Below, in pieces: positions 1 through 8,208 of a DNA stretch of 64,000 bases (position 1 is the stretch's first letter; each line of letters starts with the position of its first letter). Source of the DNA: Hominiventricola filiformis (GTDB taxonomy: Bacteria; Bacillota; Clostridia; Lachnospirales; Lachnospiraceae); contig NZ_JAJEPS010000008.1 in the NCBI RefSeq assembly GCF_020686965.1, positions 62,001-126,000 of the forward strand, written 5' to 3'. The position numbers were made by a program, and so were the translations under genes. The notes under the pieces were generated by a model. It worked only from the letters and a program-made list of their open reading frames with translations. It was not told the DNA's origin and did not search any database.

Positions 1-2705
1 TTGCTGTGCCAAATCATACATTGGGACAATGGGCAACCGAGTACATGCGTCTGTATCCCAGTGCAAATATTCTGGTGGCAGGAAAGAAAGACTTTGAAAA
101 GAAGAACAGAAGGCGTTTTGTCAGCAGGATAGCAACAGGAGATTATGACTGTATCATCATGCCGCATAGTTCCTTTGAATTAGTGGGATTGTCAAGAGAA
201 CGTCAGCTATCAGCCATGCAGCGCGAGATAGATGAGGTCACGGTACAGATCGGCGCGACTAAGGCGATGGAAGGGAAGAAATGGTCACTAAAGCAGATGG
301 AGATATTCCGTCACAATCTTCAGACCAGATTTGATAATCTGTATAACGCTGAAAAGAAAGACGATACCATCATTTTCGAGGAATTGGGCGTGGATAATCT
401 TTTCGTAGATGAATCCCATACCTACAAGAACAATTTCAGCTACACAAAGATGCAGCGTGTGGCAGGTGTTGGTGGAAAGAACAGCCAGCGAGCCATGGAT
501 ATGCATATGAAGTGTCAGTATATCAATGAGATCACCAAGGAACATGGAGTGACCTATCTGACAGGAACCCCGGTAACAAACTCCATGGCAGAATTATATG
601 TCATTCAGAAAACGCTGCAGCCTACAGAAATGGAACGCAGAGGACTTCTGATGTTCGATGCATGGGCGAGTACCTTTGGCAGAGTGGAATCAGCACTTGA
701 AATCAGACCCGAAGGATCTGGTTATCAGATGAAGACACGTTTTGCAAAGTTCCATAATATTCCAGAACTGTTAGGAATGCTTTTTATGGTCGCAGATATC
801 AAGACATCCGATATGCTGAACCTTCCTATCCCAAGATTGAAAACAGGAAAGTTTCAGGTAGTAAAGACACGTATCACACCAGATCAGCAGGATATGATGG
901 ATGAACTGGTAGAGCGTGCAGAGGCAATCCGTAATCATGAGGTGGACAGCACAGAGGACAACTTCTTAAAACTTACCAATGAGGCAAGACTTTTGTCCGT
1001 TGATCCCCGCATTTTGGATGAGAGACTGCCCAGTGATCCGGATACCAAACTAAATACCTGTGCAAGAATTGTAGGGGAGATTTATAAGGAATCCACACCA
1101 CAGGCATCTACACAGCTCATCTTTTGTGATAAGGGAACACCAAAGAAAGACGGTTCCTTTGATTTCTATCATGCATTGAAAGACGAAATGATTGCACAGG
1201 GAGTGAAGGAAGAAGAAATATTCTTTATACATGATGCAGATACAGATACCAAAAAGGCAGAACTATTGGAGAAGGTCAGAAATGGTACGATCCGTGTACT
1301 GATGGGAAGTACTGAGAAGATGGGGACTGGATTGAATGTGCAGGATAAGCTGTTGGCACTGCATAATCTGGATGCACCATGGAGGCCTGCTGACCTCACC
1401 CAGCGAAACGGACGTATTCTAAGACAGGGCAATGAGAACGAAGAAGTCTCTATTTTCAATTACATTACAGAAAAGACCTTTGATGCGTACTTATGGCAGA
1501 TCTTAGAGCAGAAACAGAAATATATCAGCCAGATCATGACGGGAAGGTCCGCAGCCAGAAGCTGTGAGGATGTGGATGAGGTAGTCCTTCAGTATGCAGA
1601 GTTCAAAGCACTTGCGGTATCTGACCCAAAGATCAAGCGGAAGATGGAAATAGATAATGAAATCTATCGTTTGCAGACAGTAAAATCCGCATGGAAAACA
1701 GAACATACCAGCTTACAGGAAAAGATTGTAAGCCATTATCCGAATGCAATCAAACGCTATATGAACCGAATTGAGAAAGCAAAAATGGATGTGGAACTAT
1801 TCAAAAGAGAGAAGCCTGCAAGTTTTTCCATGATATTAAATCATCGCACATTTGAGGAAAGAGTGGCAGCCGGGGAGTATTTGAAGATGATGCTGCCTAA
1901 GCTGGGAGGGAATGCCGGAGACATTTTGCAGCTTGGCAGTTATGCTGGATTTCAACTATTTGCAGAGCGTGACACGGCATTTAAAAAGGTATGGCTCTGC
2001 ATACAGGGAGAAGGAAAATACAGTGTAGAAGCTGGAGATTCTGCTATTGGAAATATTACAAGGCTTGAGAACCTTGCAGACCGAATTGAGTCGGAGATGA
2101 AGATAGATGAAAATGATCTGGAAGAGACCAGACAGCAGTTCGAAGCTGCCAAAATACAGGTGGAGAGACCATTTTCCGAAGAGGAACGATTAGCAGAGCT
2201 ATTGCAGGAACAGGTACAGCTGAATCTGGAATTGGAATTTGCAGAGGATGGAGGAGAATCAACAGAGAATGAAAGTGTACGGAAAGAAGGCAAGCTATAC
2301 CGAGGGCTGCATAAACAGTTCCCGGAGATATTCAATAATACCTATACCTACATGAAGTTCAAGTCGTATGGTTTTGATGATCTTGTCTTAGAGAAGATTC
2401 CGGGTGGATACAGCATGGCACATTATTACAGTCAAAATGGCGATGCAATGAGAGACCCAGAGATCACATTTGACATGGATGATGAAAACAGACTGGTAAA
2501 GCCACTTTCCTTTCAACAGGATAATATGGGAATCTATTACAGGACGTGTGACCAACCAAAGGAACGTGTGGACGATTTAGTAGATTTCTGGAGTCAGTGG
2601 CTAAAGAATATCAGTGAGCAGGGATTTGAACTGTATGAGGCTCATGGAGCAGACACACAGTATCGTAATGCATCGGATATAGAGGAAGGAGAAGAAAGAG
2701 AATGA
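1..2705 (+). CDS. SNF2-like helicase, C-terminal part of a very large ICE protein (5' truncated by window)
   Basis: The frame is already open at base 3 (Ala-Val-Pro-Asn-His), so the GTG at 6 is probably not the start; the gene enters from outside the window. Counting from base 6, a DESH box (motif II) is near residue 135, a TGTPVTNS motif (III) near 185, and the second helicase lobe has GTGLNVQ near 440 and QRNGRILRQG near 466 (motifs V and VI). Known: such proteins in Firmicutes ICEs run to 2000 or more residues and often carry an N-terminal DNA methylase-like domain. Inferred role: DNA processing or protection during transfer; the biochemical function is not established. The C-terminus is long, helical and acidic. 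The last codons overlap the next gene through ATGA. Confidence 0.88.
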   Translation, partial: AVPNHTLGQWATEYMRLYPSANILVAGKKDFEKKNRRRFVSRIATGDYDCIIMPHSSFELVGLSRERQLSAMQREIDEVTVQIGATKAMEGKKWSLKQMEIFRHNLQTRFDNLYNAEKKDDTIIFEELGVDNLFVDESHTYKNNFSYTKMQRVAGVGGKNSQRAMDMHMKCQYINEITKEHGVTYLTGTPVTNSMAELYVIQKTLQPTEMERRGLLMFDAWASTFGRVESALEIRPEGSGYQMKTRFAKFHNIPELLGMLFMVADIKTSDMLNLPIPRLKTGKFQVVKTRITPDQQDMMDELVERAEAIRNHEVDSTEDNFLKLTNEARLLSVDPRILDERLPSDPDTKLNTCARIVGEIYKESTPQASTQLIFCDKGTPKKDGSFDFYHALKDEMIAQGVKEEEIFFIHDADTDTKKAELLEKVRNGTIRVLMGSTEKMGTGLNVQDKLLALHNLDAPWRPADLTQRNGRILRQGNENEEVSIFNYITEKTFDAYLWQILEQKQKYISQIMTGRSAARSCEDVDEVVLQYAEFKALAVSDPKIKRKMEIDNEIYRLQTVKSAWKTEHTSLQEKIVSHYPNAIKRYMNRIEKAKMDVELFKREKPASFSMILNHRTFEERVAAGEYLKMMLPKLGGNAGDILQLGSYAGFQLFAERDTAFKKVWLCIQGEGKYSVEAGDSAIGNITRLENLADRIESEMKIDENDLEETRQQFEAAKIQVERPFSEEERLAELLQEQVQLNLELEFAEDGGESTENESVRKEGKLYRGLHKQFPEIFNNTYTYMKFKSYGFDDLVLEKIPGGYSMAHYYSQNGDAMRDPEITFDMDDENRLVKPLSFQQDNMGIYYRTCDQPKERVDDLVDFWSQWLKNISEQGFELYEAHGADTQYRNASDIEEGEERE

Positions 2706-3133
2706 ACCAGAAATATGTAATGGCATTGGTAGATGATGATGCGTTTTGCATCAGGGCTGATGGAATGAATGTGGCGTCATTTATTAAAGAATATGGAGAA
2801 CTTGAAGATATTGCAATTATGACGATGCACAGATATCCATTGCTGAATACTCGTGGAGGATTTGTAGATCGTTGTTTTGACCAGGAGTATCTTGCAAAAC
2901 AGCTTTTGCCCTGTCTGATTCCCATACAACAGGAGCAGATACCACCAGCAGAAATTGATTATCTGAAGTCATGGGATTTATTACCAGAAAATGCAGCACC
3001 AGTACCAGACTGGGACTGTGATAAGGGACATGGAATCTGGAACCTTGATATCCCAAAACCAGACCATGAGTGGAGTGCGGCAGAGGAATGGCCCGAGGAA
3101 GAAAATATGGAGGATGAAGGGATAGAACCATAA
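2702..3133 (+). CDS. hypothetical ICE protein, 143 aa
   Basis: ATG overlaps the helicase stop by four bases (ATGA), so it is probably translationally coupled. I do not recognise the family. The protein is soluble, has no signal peptide or membrane segment, and ends in a strongly acidic Glu/Asp/Trp-rich tail finishing in EGIEP. The same five-residue ending occurs on the protein at 16177-16866, encoded by almost the same bases. Its conserved place between helicase and toprim genes suggests a role in DNA processing or element maintenance, but nothing in the sequence proves this. Confidence 0.7.
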   Translation: MNQKYVMALVDDDAFCIRADGMNVASFIKEYGELEDIAIMTMHRYPLLNTRGGFVDRCFDQEYLAKQLLPCLIPIQQEQIPPAEIDYLKSWDLLPENAAPVPDWDCDKGHGIWNLDIPKPDHEWSAAEEWPEEENMEDEGIEP

Positions 3134-3157
3134 GAGTGGCAGAAGGAGGTAAAAGCA

Positions 3158-4171
3158 ATGAGGAGTCAGGTGACACGGAAAATGCCCTTTACCGAAGAAC
3201 AGATGCAGAAGATTTATAACACGAACATTATTGATTTTGCAAGAGAACATGGATTTGAAGTGGAAAAGGGCGATAAGGCCACGCTTCATGTGAAGAACAG
3301 CGGAGGATTATATCTGTTCAAGCATGGGCGTGGCTTTTACTGTTTTACAGAAGAAAAAGGTGGGAACATCGTAGAATTTGCCATGAAATATCTGAATATG
3401 GAGAAGCTGGAGGCTATGGAACTGATATTGGGCAGTAAGGCTTATGAGCAGACGACCCATGTGGTAGCGCCACAGGAAAAACCTGAAAGGGGAGAATTGC
3501 AGTTACCGCCCAGAGATCAGAATGACAGAAGAGTGTTTGCCTATCTGACTAAGACCAGAAAGATAGACCCAGAGATTGTGCAGGATATGATGAAACAAGG
3601 CAGAGTATATCAGTCAAGACAGGAAATAAATGGAAAAATTCGTGTCAACTGTGCATTTATAGGATATGATGAAAAGGAAGTACCAAGATATTGTGCACTT
3701 CGGGGGCCAAGTGCTGACAGCAGTTTTCGACAGGACATGGAAAATTCGGATAAGACATATGGGTTTACCATGACAGGACGAAGCCAGCGTGTATATGAAT
3801 TTGAAGCACCCATAGATGCAATGAGCCATGCTACCTTGTGTAAGATGCAGGGAATAGACTGGAGAAAAGATTATCGTGTGTCAGAGGGATGTCTGTCCAG
3901 CAGAGCTTTAAGGCACTTTCTGGAACATCATCCAGAAATCAAAGAAATTGTGCTGTGCTATGACAATGATGTGGATGGCAAGCTGGCAGATGGTACACCG
4001 CATAATCATGGTCAGGTCAGGGCAGAAGAAGAAAAAAGGAATTTTGAAGCACAGGGGTATCGGGTATATATCCAGACACCCACACAGAAAGATTTTAATA
4101 AAATGCTGACTTCACTCTATGATAGACCAGCAGTTTACGTTGAGGAAGAAGCGGACGAAATGGAACGGTGA
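3158..4171 (+). CDS. DUF3991/toprim-domain protein (primase-like)
   Basis: ATG at 3158 follows AGGAGGT (3144-3150) with good spacing. The first ~90 residues (IIDFAREHGF, FKHGRGFYCF, EKGGNIVEFAM) resemble the region before the catalytic core in mobile primases; the usual CHC2 zinc cysteines are absent. A DUF3991-like central part follows, then a toprim-like segment with the acidic motif YDNDVDGK near residue 268 and a closing KDFNKML. Known: DUF3991/toprim proteins are common beside relaxases and helicases of Firmicutes ICEs. Inferred: priming or replication of transferred DNA. The C-terminus (DEMER) carries the tail motif shared by many neighbours. The stop overlaps the next start through GTGA. 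Confidence 0.82.
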   Translation: MRSQVTRKMPFTEEQMQKIYNTNIIDFAREHGFEVEKGDKATLHVKNSGGLYLFKHGRGFYCFTEEKGGNIVEFAMKYLNMEKLEAMELILGSKAYEQTTHVVAPQEKPERGELQLPPRDQNDRRVFAYLTKTRKIDPEIVQDMMKQGRVYQSRQEINGKIRVNCAFIGYDEKEVPRYCALRGPSADSSFRQDMENSDKTYGFTMTGRSQRVYEFEAPIDAMSHATLCKMQGIDWRKDYRVSEGCLSSRALRHFLEHHPEIKEIVLCYDNDVDGKLADGTPHNHGQVRAEEEKRNFEAQGYRVYIQTPTQKDFNKMLTSLYDRPAVYVEEEADEMER

Positions 4172-4971
4172 ACAGGAAAGGGGCAGAAATAGCAGTGTGG
4201 AAATCTGAGAAAGAGGTTGAAGCAATCAAACATAAATATCCAAAAGGAACAAAGCTGGAACTTGACTTTATGGATGAGGAAGGAATGTTACCAGGACTGA
4301 GAGGTACAGTGGATTATGTAGATGATCAGGGGCAGCTGCACATGAACTGGGAAAATGGACGATCCCTTGCACTTGTGCCCGGCGAAGATGTTTTTCATGT
4401 ATTATCAGAGAAACAGGACAATAAAAGTGAAAAGAAAGATCCAACAGATAGTTATATTGAATATCTGAACAGCAATATCTTGAATCGTATTGATTATGGA
4501 CGATTGCAGGAATCTTATGATACAGAGGATAAGGCATATGCAAAAAGAATTTTGAATGCACTTCATCGGGCAATGGTACATGCCTATGGAACAGAAAATT
4601 TGAACAGTGATGTGGTGGAATATGCACTGATACCGGGTGTGATACAATCACGTAATACAGGAAATGTATGCCTTGCTTTATTGGAACTGGATCTTCAATC
4701 ATCAGGAGAGCATTTTCATACTGGTTATCTGACTAAAATGGGTGTGTTGTCCTATGGAAATCCAGAACTTTCAAAGGAAGCACGTAACTTTATAAAGGAG
4801 ATGTATGGACCATACGATTATGGATACACTGCTACGATACCAAATGATATCCATGTTTCACCAGAGACATTTCCACCAGCAGTCAAGGAAATCGTAAGTA
4901 CCTTCCGAAATTATGAAGTGGAACTTTTAAATGAAGAGGAAATGTCGGAAGTGGAAGATTTAGAGCGATAG
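4168..4971 (+). CDS. DUF4314-containing hypothetical protein, 267 aa
   Basis: GTG start overlaps the previous stop (GTGA). Residues ~5-75 (PKGTKLELDFMDEEGMLPGLRGTVDYVDDQGQLHMNW in outline) match the small beta-rich DUF4314 fold, which recurs in ICE accessory proteins. The remaining ~190 residues form a separate helical domain I do not recognise, with YGRLQESYDTEDKAYAKRIL and a Pro/Tyr-rich part near GPYDYGYTATIPNDIHVSPETFPP (given here only to mark the region). It ends in EDLER, a variant of the local acidic tail. No catalytic motif is apparent. It closes the first tight gene block; a new promoter follows. Confidence 0.68.
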   Translation: MNRKGAEIAVWKSEKEVEAIKHKYPKGTKLELDFMDEEGMLPGLRGTVDYVDDQGQLHMNWENGRSLALVPGEDVFHVLSEKQDNKSEKKDPTDSYIEYLNSNILNRIDYGRLQESYDTEDKAYAKRILNALHRAMVHAYGTENLNSDVVEYALIPGVIQSRNTGNVCLALLELDLQSSGEHFHTGYLTKMGVLSYGNPELSKEARNFIKEMYGPYDYGYTATIPNDIHVSPETFPPAVKEIVSTFRNYEVELLNEEEMSEVEDLER

Positions 4972-4990
4972 AAGACTTATAAAATGCGAG

Positions 4991-5036
4991 AATGCCTGAT
5001 TGAAAGCAGAGTTTATCTCTGTTATAATTAGGCATT
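4991..5036 (+). promoter_or_regulatory. SigA-type promoter inside a nested inverted repeat
   Basis: TTGAAA (5000-5005), 17-bp spacer, TATAAT (5023-5028): a near-consensus housekeeping promoter for the HipA-like gene. It is framed by an inverted repeat AATGCCT (4991-4997)/AGGCATT (5030-5036), with an inner repeat CAGAG (5007-5011)/CTCTG (5017-5021) on nearly the same centre. The dyad covers the whole spacer, so a repressor bound there would occlude polymerase. Promoter seen; operator role inferred. Confidence 0.72.
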
Positions 5037-5056
5037 ATAAGCGAGGAGATGATAAG

Positions 5057-6307
5057 ATGGCAGAAGGCATGAAAAAATACATTCTGATGCATAAAAACAT
5101 TTAGGTAGCAGATATGGAACTTGATGAAGCAACCTGTGCAGTTTCTGCTGTCAGTCATGTATATTCAGAAAGTCATGTTCCAGTAGGAATACCAGTGAAG
5201 AAAGGTGTGATTAACCGGGCAGCATTAAATGAATGGTGGAAAGGAAGAGCCATTCCTGCCAGTCGTGCCGGTATCCGAAATGCGCTGGAGCAACTTAATC
5301 TTTCCACAACACAGAAGCTGTTAGAAAAGTGTCTTGGACTCAGCCTTTCGGATCAGTACTGGATATGTCCTGCCGGTTCTGGAATAGAGTGGTCATAGGT
5401 CAACTTTTTGGAACACGCATTTTCCGATGATGTTGGTAATATCTTATTTGGTAAAGGTTCATCTAATGATAATATGAGTTTGATGTCCCCAGATAATACA
5501 TCGGATGGATGGCTGAAGAAAAAGTGGAAAATCATGGATGGGAAACGCTGTTTAATCAAAGGTGGAAGTGGTGCGACACAGCAGGAACCACATAATGAGG
5601 TGCTGGCAAGCAGCATTATGAAACGCTTGGATATCCCTCATGTGGAATATTCATTACTGATAGAGGACGATTATCCATACAGTGTGTGCGAGGATTTTAT
5701 CACACCTGACACAGATCTTATTTCTGCATGGCATTTGATGCAGACAGTGAAAAAGCCAAATCATGTATCTGTTTATCAGCACTATCTTGACTGTTGTAAG
5801 GCATTTGGAATTCCGGGAATCAAAGAATCACTTGACCGTATGATGATTCTGGATTATCTGATTGTGAACGAGGACAGGCATCAAAATAATTTTGGAGTAG
5901 TCCGCAATGCAGAAACACTGGAATATATTGGGGCTGCACCTATTTTTGACAGTGGCACATCACTCTGGTTTGACAAACCCACCATGATGATTGGAGCAAG
6001 GGCAAAGGTAGGATGTAAGCCATTTAAGACGGACCACGAAGAGCAGATTAAGCTGGTAAGTTCTTTTGACTGGCTTGATTTAAATGCACTCTATGGGATT
6101 GATGAAGAACTACGGGAACTGGTCAGAGGTTCTATGTTCATAGATGAGAAGCGGTGTGACGCACTTTGCAGGGCATTAAAAAGCAGGGTAGACATGCTGA
6201 CAGATGTTGTAAATGAACAAAGAACAAGCTATGCAGTAGATGATTGTCAGGGCGATGTGAAAGAGGATATTGCTTATAGTGGTTTGGATGACGATATGGA
6301 GCGATAA
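5057..6307 (+). pseudogene. HipA-like kinase-fold gene with two in-frame TAG codons
   Basis: One continuous frame runs from ATG 5057 (after GCGAGGAGAT) to 6307, broken only by TAG at 5102-5104 and TAG at 5396-5398. Homologous text continues in frame across both stops (ILMHKNI*VADMELDE and GIEWS*VNFLEHAF), which matches single ~400-residue HipA-like proteins of Clostridia. Kinase-like motifs are intact: NEDRHQNNFG near codon 271 and FDSGTSLWF near 297. No frameshift or deletion is seen. Either two nonsense substitutions (for example CAG to TAG) have inactivated it, or it is expressed in pieces: ATG 5114 gives 94 aa and TTG 5408 gives a 299-aa protein holding the whole kinase-like part. Known: HipA kinases are toxins inhibited by HipB; no HipB-like gene is adjacent. 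It ends with the local DDDMER tail. Confidence 0.8.
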
Positions 6308-6356
6308 ATATTTGAAGTAAGATTGTCAACCCATCTATATTATTGGAAAGCGGGGG

Positions 6357-6539
6357 ATGATTATGGCAAATGCAGTGATTAGCCCGAAATTTACCATTGA
6401 GGATATCCATAAAATTCGTGAAGAAAATTATGAGAAGACCAAAAACATGACCATGGCAGAAAAAATAGCTTATTACAATGGTCTGGGTAAAGAAGCGGCA
6501 AAAGAAATTGAAAAAAGAAAAACATTGATGCATGTTTAG
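6357..6539 (+). CDS. small conserved hypothetical protein, 60 aa
   Basis: ATG 6357 follows a G-rich site (GCGGGGGATG); a second in-frame ATG at 6363 is an alternative start. The sequence is helical and charged, with the recognisable string FTIEDIHKIREENYEKTKNM and a basic C-terminus (EIEKRKTLMHV). Similar ~60-residue proteins of unknown function are widespread in bacteria, sometimes beside toxin genes, which suggests an antitoxin-like or adaptor role, but this is inference. It lies between the broken HipA-like gene and a terminator. Confidence 0.68.
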   Translation: MIMANAVISPKFTIEDIHKIREENYEKTKNMTMAEKIAYYNGLGKEAAKEIEKRKTLMHV

Positions 6540-6556
6540 ACGAAATGCAGACAAGC

Positions 6557-6595
6557 GCACCTGTGGAGGGGAGACTTCTACAGGTGCTTTCTTTT
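6557..6595 (+). terminator. rho-independent terminator
   Basis: GCACCTGT (6557-6564) pairs with ACAGGTGC (6580-6587), followed by TTTCTTTT. It ends the HipA-like/60-aa transcript before the 6648 gene. Confidence 0.75.
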
Positions 6596-6647
6596 GCCCA
6601 TAATTACTGCAAACATGAAAATCAGTGCATATTAGGAAGGGAGAAGA

Positions 6648-7364
6648 ATGCGGCCAGTATATGTGTGTCAGTTACCTGACAAGATGCAGGAAGAGCTAAG
6701 AGGCATTTTAGAACGAATCCTGTTATATCATTGTGGAAGTGTGGAAAAAGCGGAGGAATATTTTGGTACGAGTTTGGAAGAGGCAGTACAGAATGGGATG
6801 GATTCCAAAATCGTAGATGTGGATTGTGTGATTGATTCCCTTTGGAGTGGTGGAGAACTTGCATCTGATGCACCGGTGGAAGTACAGAATGATGCTTTGC
6901 GGTTACTGATGCTGATCAAAGAATCCAGAACATTGGATGTCGATGATACATTCCTCTATGCAGCAAAACAAAAATCAGATGAAGGACAAATGTATGAAAC
7001 GGTCCATGCCGTACATTGCTATGGAGAGAACGACTTTTCTTTCTGGCAGGTCACGATTCCCTTGTATATGGTAAGGAACATCCTAAATAGTGCGGAAAAC
7101 GATACTGGAACCATGGCGGATATCCTTGACAGACTGCCTAGAGGACCCGATCCGGAAGGAACAACCTTTCATTTTCTGTTCCCAAGGGGAGATGGATTTG
7201 CAAGATGTTCCATGGAAATGGGAGAACAGTTCTTTGATGAATATAACCACAGAGGCACTTCCGTAAGAGGCCCCCGTGAAGATATTGAAAAGGATCTTAG
7301 ATGGATATTCAATCCAGGAGAGCAAAGCAATACTGAAACAGAGGAATCAGAACAGGAAAGGTAA
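6648..7364 (+). CDS. hypothetical ICE accessory protein, 238 aa
   Basis: ATG after GGAAGGGAG. Not a family I recognise. The N-terminal third (PDKMQEELRGILERILLYHCGS) is helical; the C-terminal half is mixed alpha/beta with DILDRLPRGPDPEGTTFHF and GDGFARCSME. No signal peptide, membrane helix or nuclease/kinase motif is visible. It ends in ETEESEQER, the local acidic tail. Its close neighbour at 7373 starts eight bases after the stop, so the two are probably co-transcribed from a start downstream of the 6557 terminator. Confidence 0.65.
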   Translation: MRPVYVCQLPDKMQEELRGILERILLYHCGSVEKAEEYFGTSLEEAVQNGMDSKIVDVDCVIDSLWSGGELASDAPVEVQNDALRLLMLIKESRTLDVDDTFLYAAKQKSDEGQMYETVHAVHCYGENDFSFWQVTIPLYMVRNILNSAENDTGTMADILDRLPRGPDPEGTTFHFLFPRGDGFARCSMEMGEQFFDEYNHRGTSVRGPREDIEKDLRWIFNPGEQSNTETEESEQER

Positions 7365-7372
7365 GGGCGAAA

Positions 7373-7981
7373 ATGGAAAAGATAAAAAGTATTGAGGTTG
7401 ATAAATGGAGTGAACCGGATGAAAACCACAGAGTAAAGCATCTGGGGATGATTACCAGAGGAGAAGCATTTGAACAGTTAAAAGCACATCTGGAGAGTAA
7501 GGGATTGCTGCCGGATGAGTATTTTCTGCCAGGCATGGATGGAAAGTTAGAAGATGAACTGCCAGACTATGATATTGCCGAATGTGTGCCTAACTTTGGA
7601 GGCAGCGAGGGAATTTATCTTGATATCACACTGATATATGTTGAAAAAGGTAAAGTCCACAGAGATCGGTTCGCCACAGGTAAGACTTTAGAAGAAAGTG
7701 CAGATGCGTTCTTCAGAATGTCACAGATTGGTGCAGAGTGTTTACTTATGCTAAATGGCAGAGGATGCAGCTATGAAAAGAATAATCGCACTGTTGAACT
7801 AAGTGAGAATGAGGCAACGTTTTTGACTGGGTTTTTGCAGGAGAATCTACATCAAATATCTGAGGAACAGGATATTGAGGCAGTTGGCAGCATTATGGGA
7901 AAGCTGGAACCACAGGAGAAAAGTGTGTTGACAGAGGAGCATTTGGCAGGGAACAGTCTGGATATGGAGCAGGAGAGATGA
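7373..7981 (+). CDS. hypothetical ICE accessory protein, 202 aa
   Basis: ATG after GGTAAGGGCG, eight bases behind the 6648 gene. Family not recognised. The segment LDITLIYVEKGKVHRDRFAT with TGKTLEESADAFFRMSQIG suggests a small beta-sheet with helices; TGKT is not in a P-loop context. The tail is SLDMEQER. It is the last gene before the hairpin array at 8006-8172, so any regulation by that element would act on the gene after it, not on this one. Confidence 0.65.
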   Translation: MEKIKSIEVDKWSEPDENHRVKHLGMITRGEAFEQLKAHLESKGLLPDEYFLPGMDGKLEDELPDYDIAECVPNFGGSEGIYLDITLIYVEKGKVHRDRFATGKTLEESADAFFRMSQIGAECLLMLNGRGCSYEKNNRTVELSENEATFLTGFLQENLHQISEEQDIEAVGSIMGKLEPQEKSVLTEEHLAGNSLDMEQER

Positions 7982-8005
7982 TTTCTTTTCCGCTTTTTTG
8001 AGAAA

Positions 8006-8172
8006 GGACGCTCTGCGTCCGGGGGATGCCGCAGGCACGCCCCGGACTTGACACCAAGCTCAGCTTGGTGGTTAAGGCAGGAATAGGTGGGTTCCACCCA
8101 CCGAGAAAACAGCTTACAGGCAAAGCCTGTAACGGGGTTCTTAGGTAAGATAGGGTATTCCAAAGAGAACCC
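8006..8172 (+). ncRNA. candidate structured RNA or DNA element: six consecutive hairpins
   Basis: Seen: (1) GGACGC 8006-8011/GCGTCC 8015-8020, TCT loop; (2) GTCCGGGG 8017-8024/CCCCGGAC 8040-8047 enclosing TGCC/GGCA (8027-8030/8034-8037), sharing bases with hairpin 1 so the two exclude each other in part; (3) CACCAAG 8052-8058/CTTGGTG 8064-8070; (4) GGTGGGT 8086-8092/ACCCACC 8096-8102, TCC loop; (5) TTACAGGC 8114-8121/GCCTGTAA 8125-8132, AAA loop; (6) GGGTTCT 8135-8141/AGAACCC 8166-8172. No convincing ORF covers it. It ends 22 bases before the Shine-Dalgarno of the next gene. Possible roles: cis-regulatory leader, stand-alone RNA, or DNA structure such as an oriT. I cannot assign it to a named RNA family. 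Confidence 0.6.
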
Positions 8173-8208
8173 ATGAGAAACATAGAGAACCGGAAGGAGG
8201 TTTGCAAT

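Noticed and set aside
1952..2335. Minus-strand ORF of 127 codons inside the helicase gene
   Set aside because: Ser-rich shadow of a long, well-supported plus-strand gene; no ribosome site and no recognisable family.
5114..5398. 94-residue ORF as an independent gene
   Set aside because: It is in the same frame as both flanking pieces of the HipA-like gene and is homologous to the middle of that family; treated as part of one broken gene.
8006..8172. Hairpin array as a CRISPR or simple terminator cluster
   Set aside because: Stems differ in sequence, there are no repeat-spacer units, and no T-runs follow the stems.
8173..8208. ATG 8173 as the start of the 8209 gene
   Set aside because: It directly abuts the last hairpin and lacks a ribosome site, while TTG 8209 has a perfect AGGAGG.
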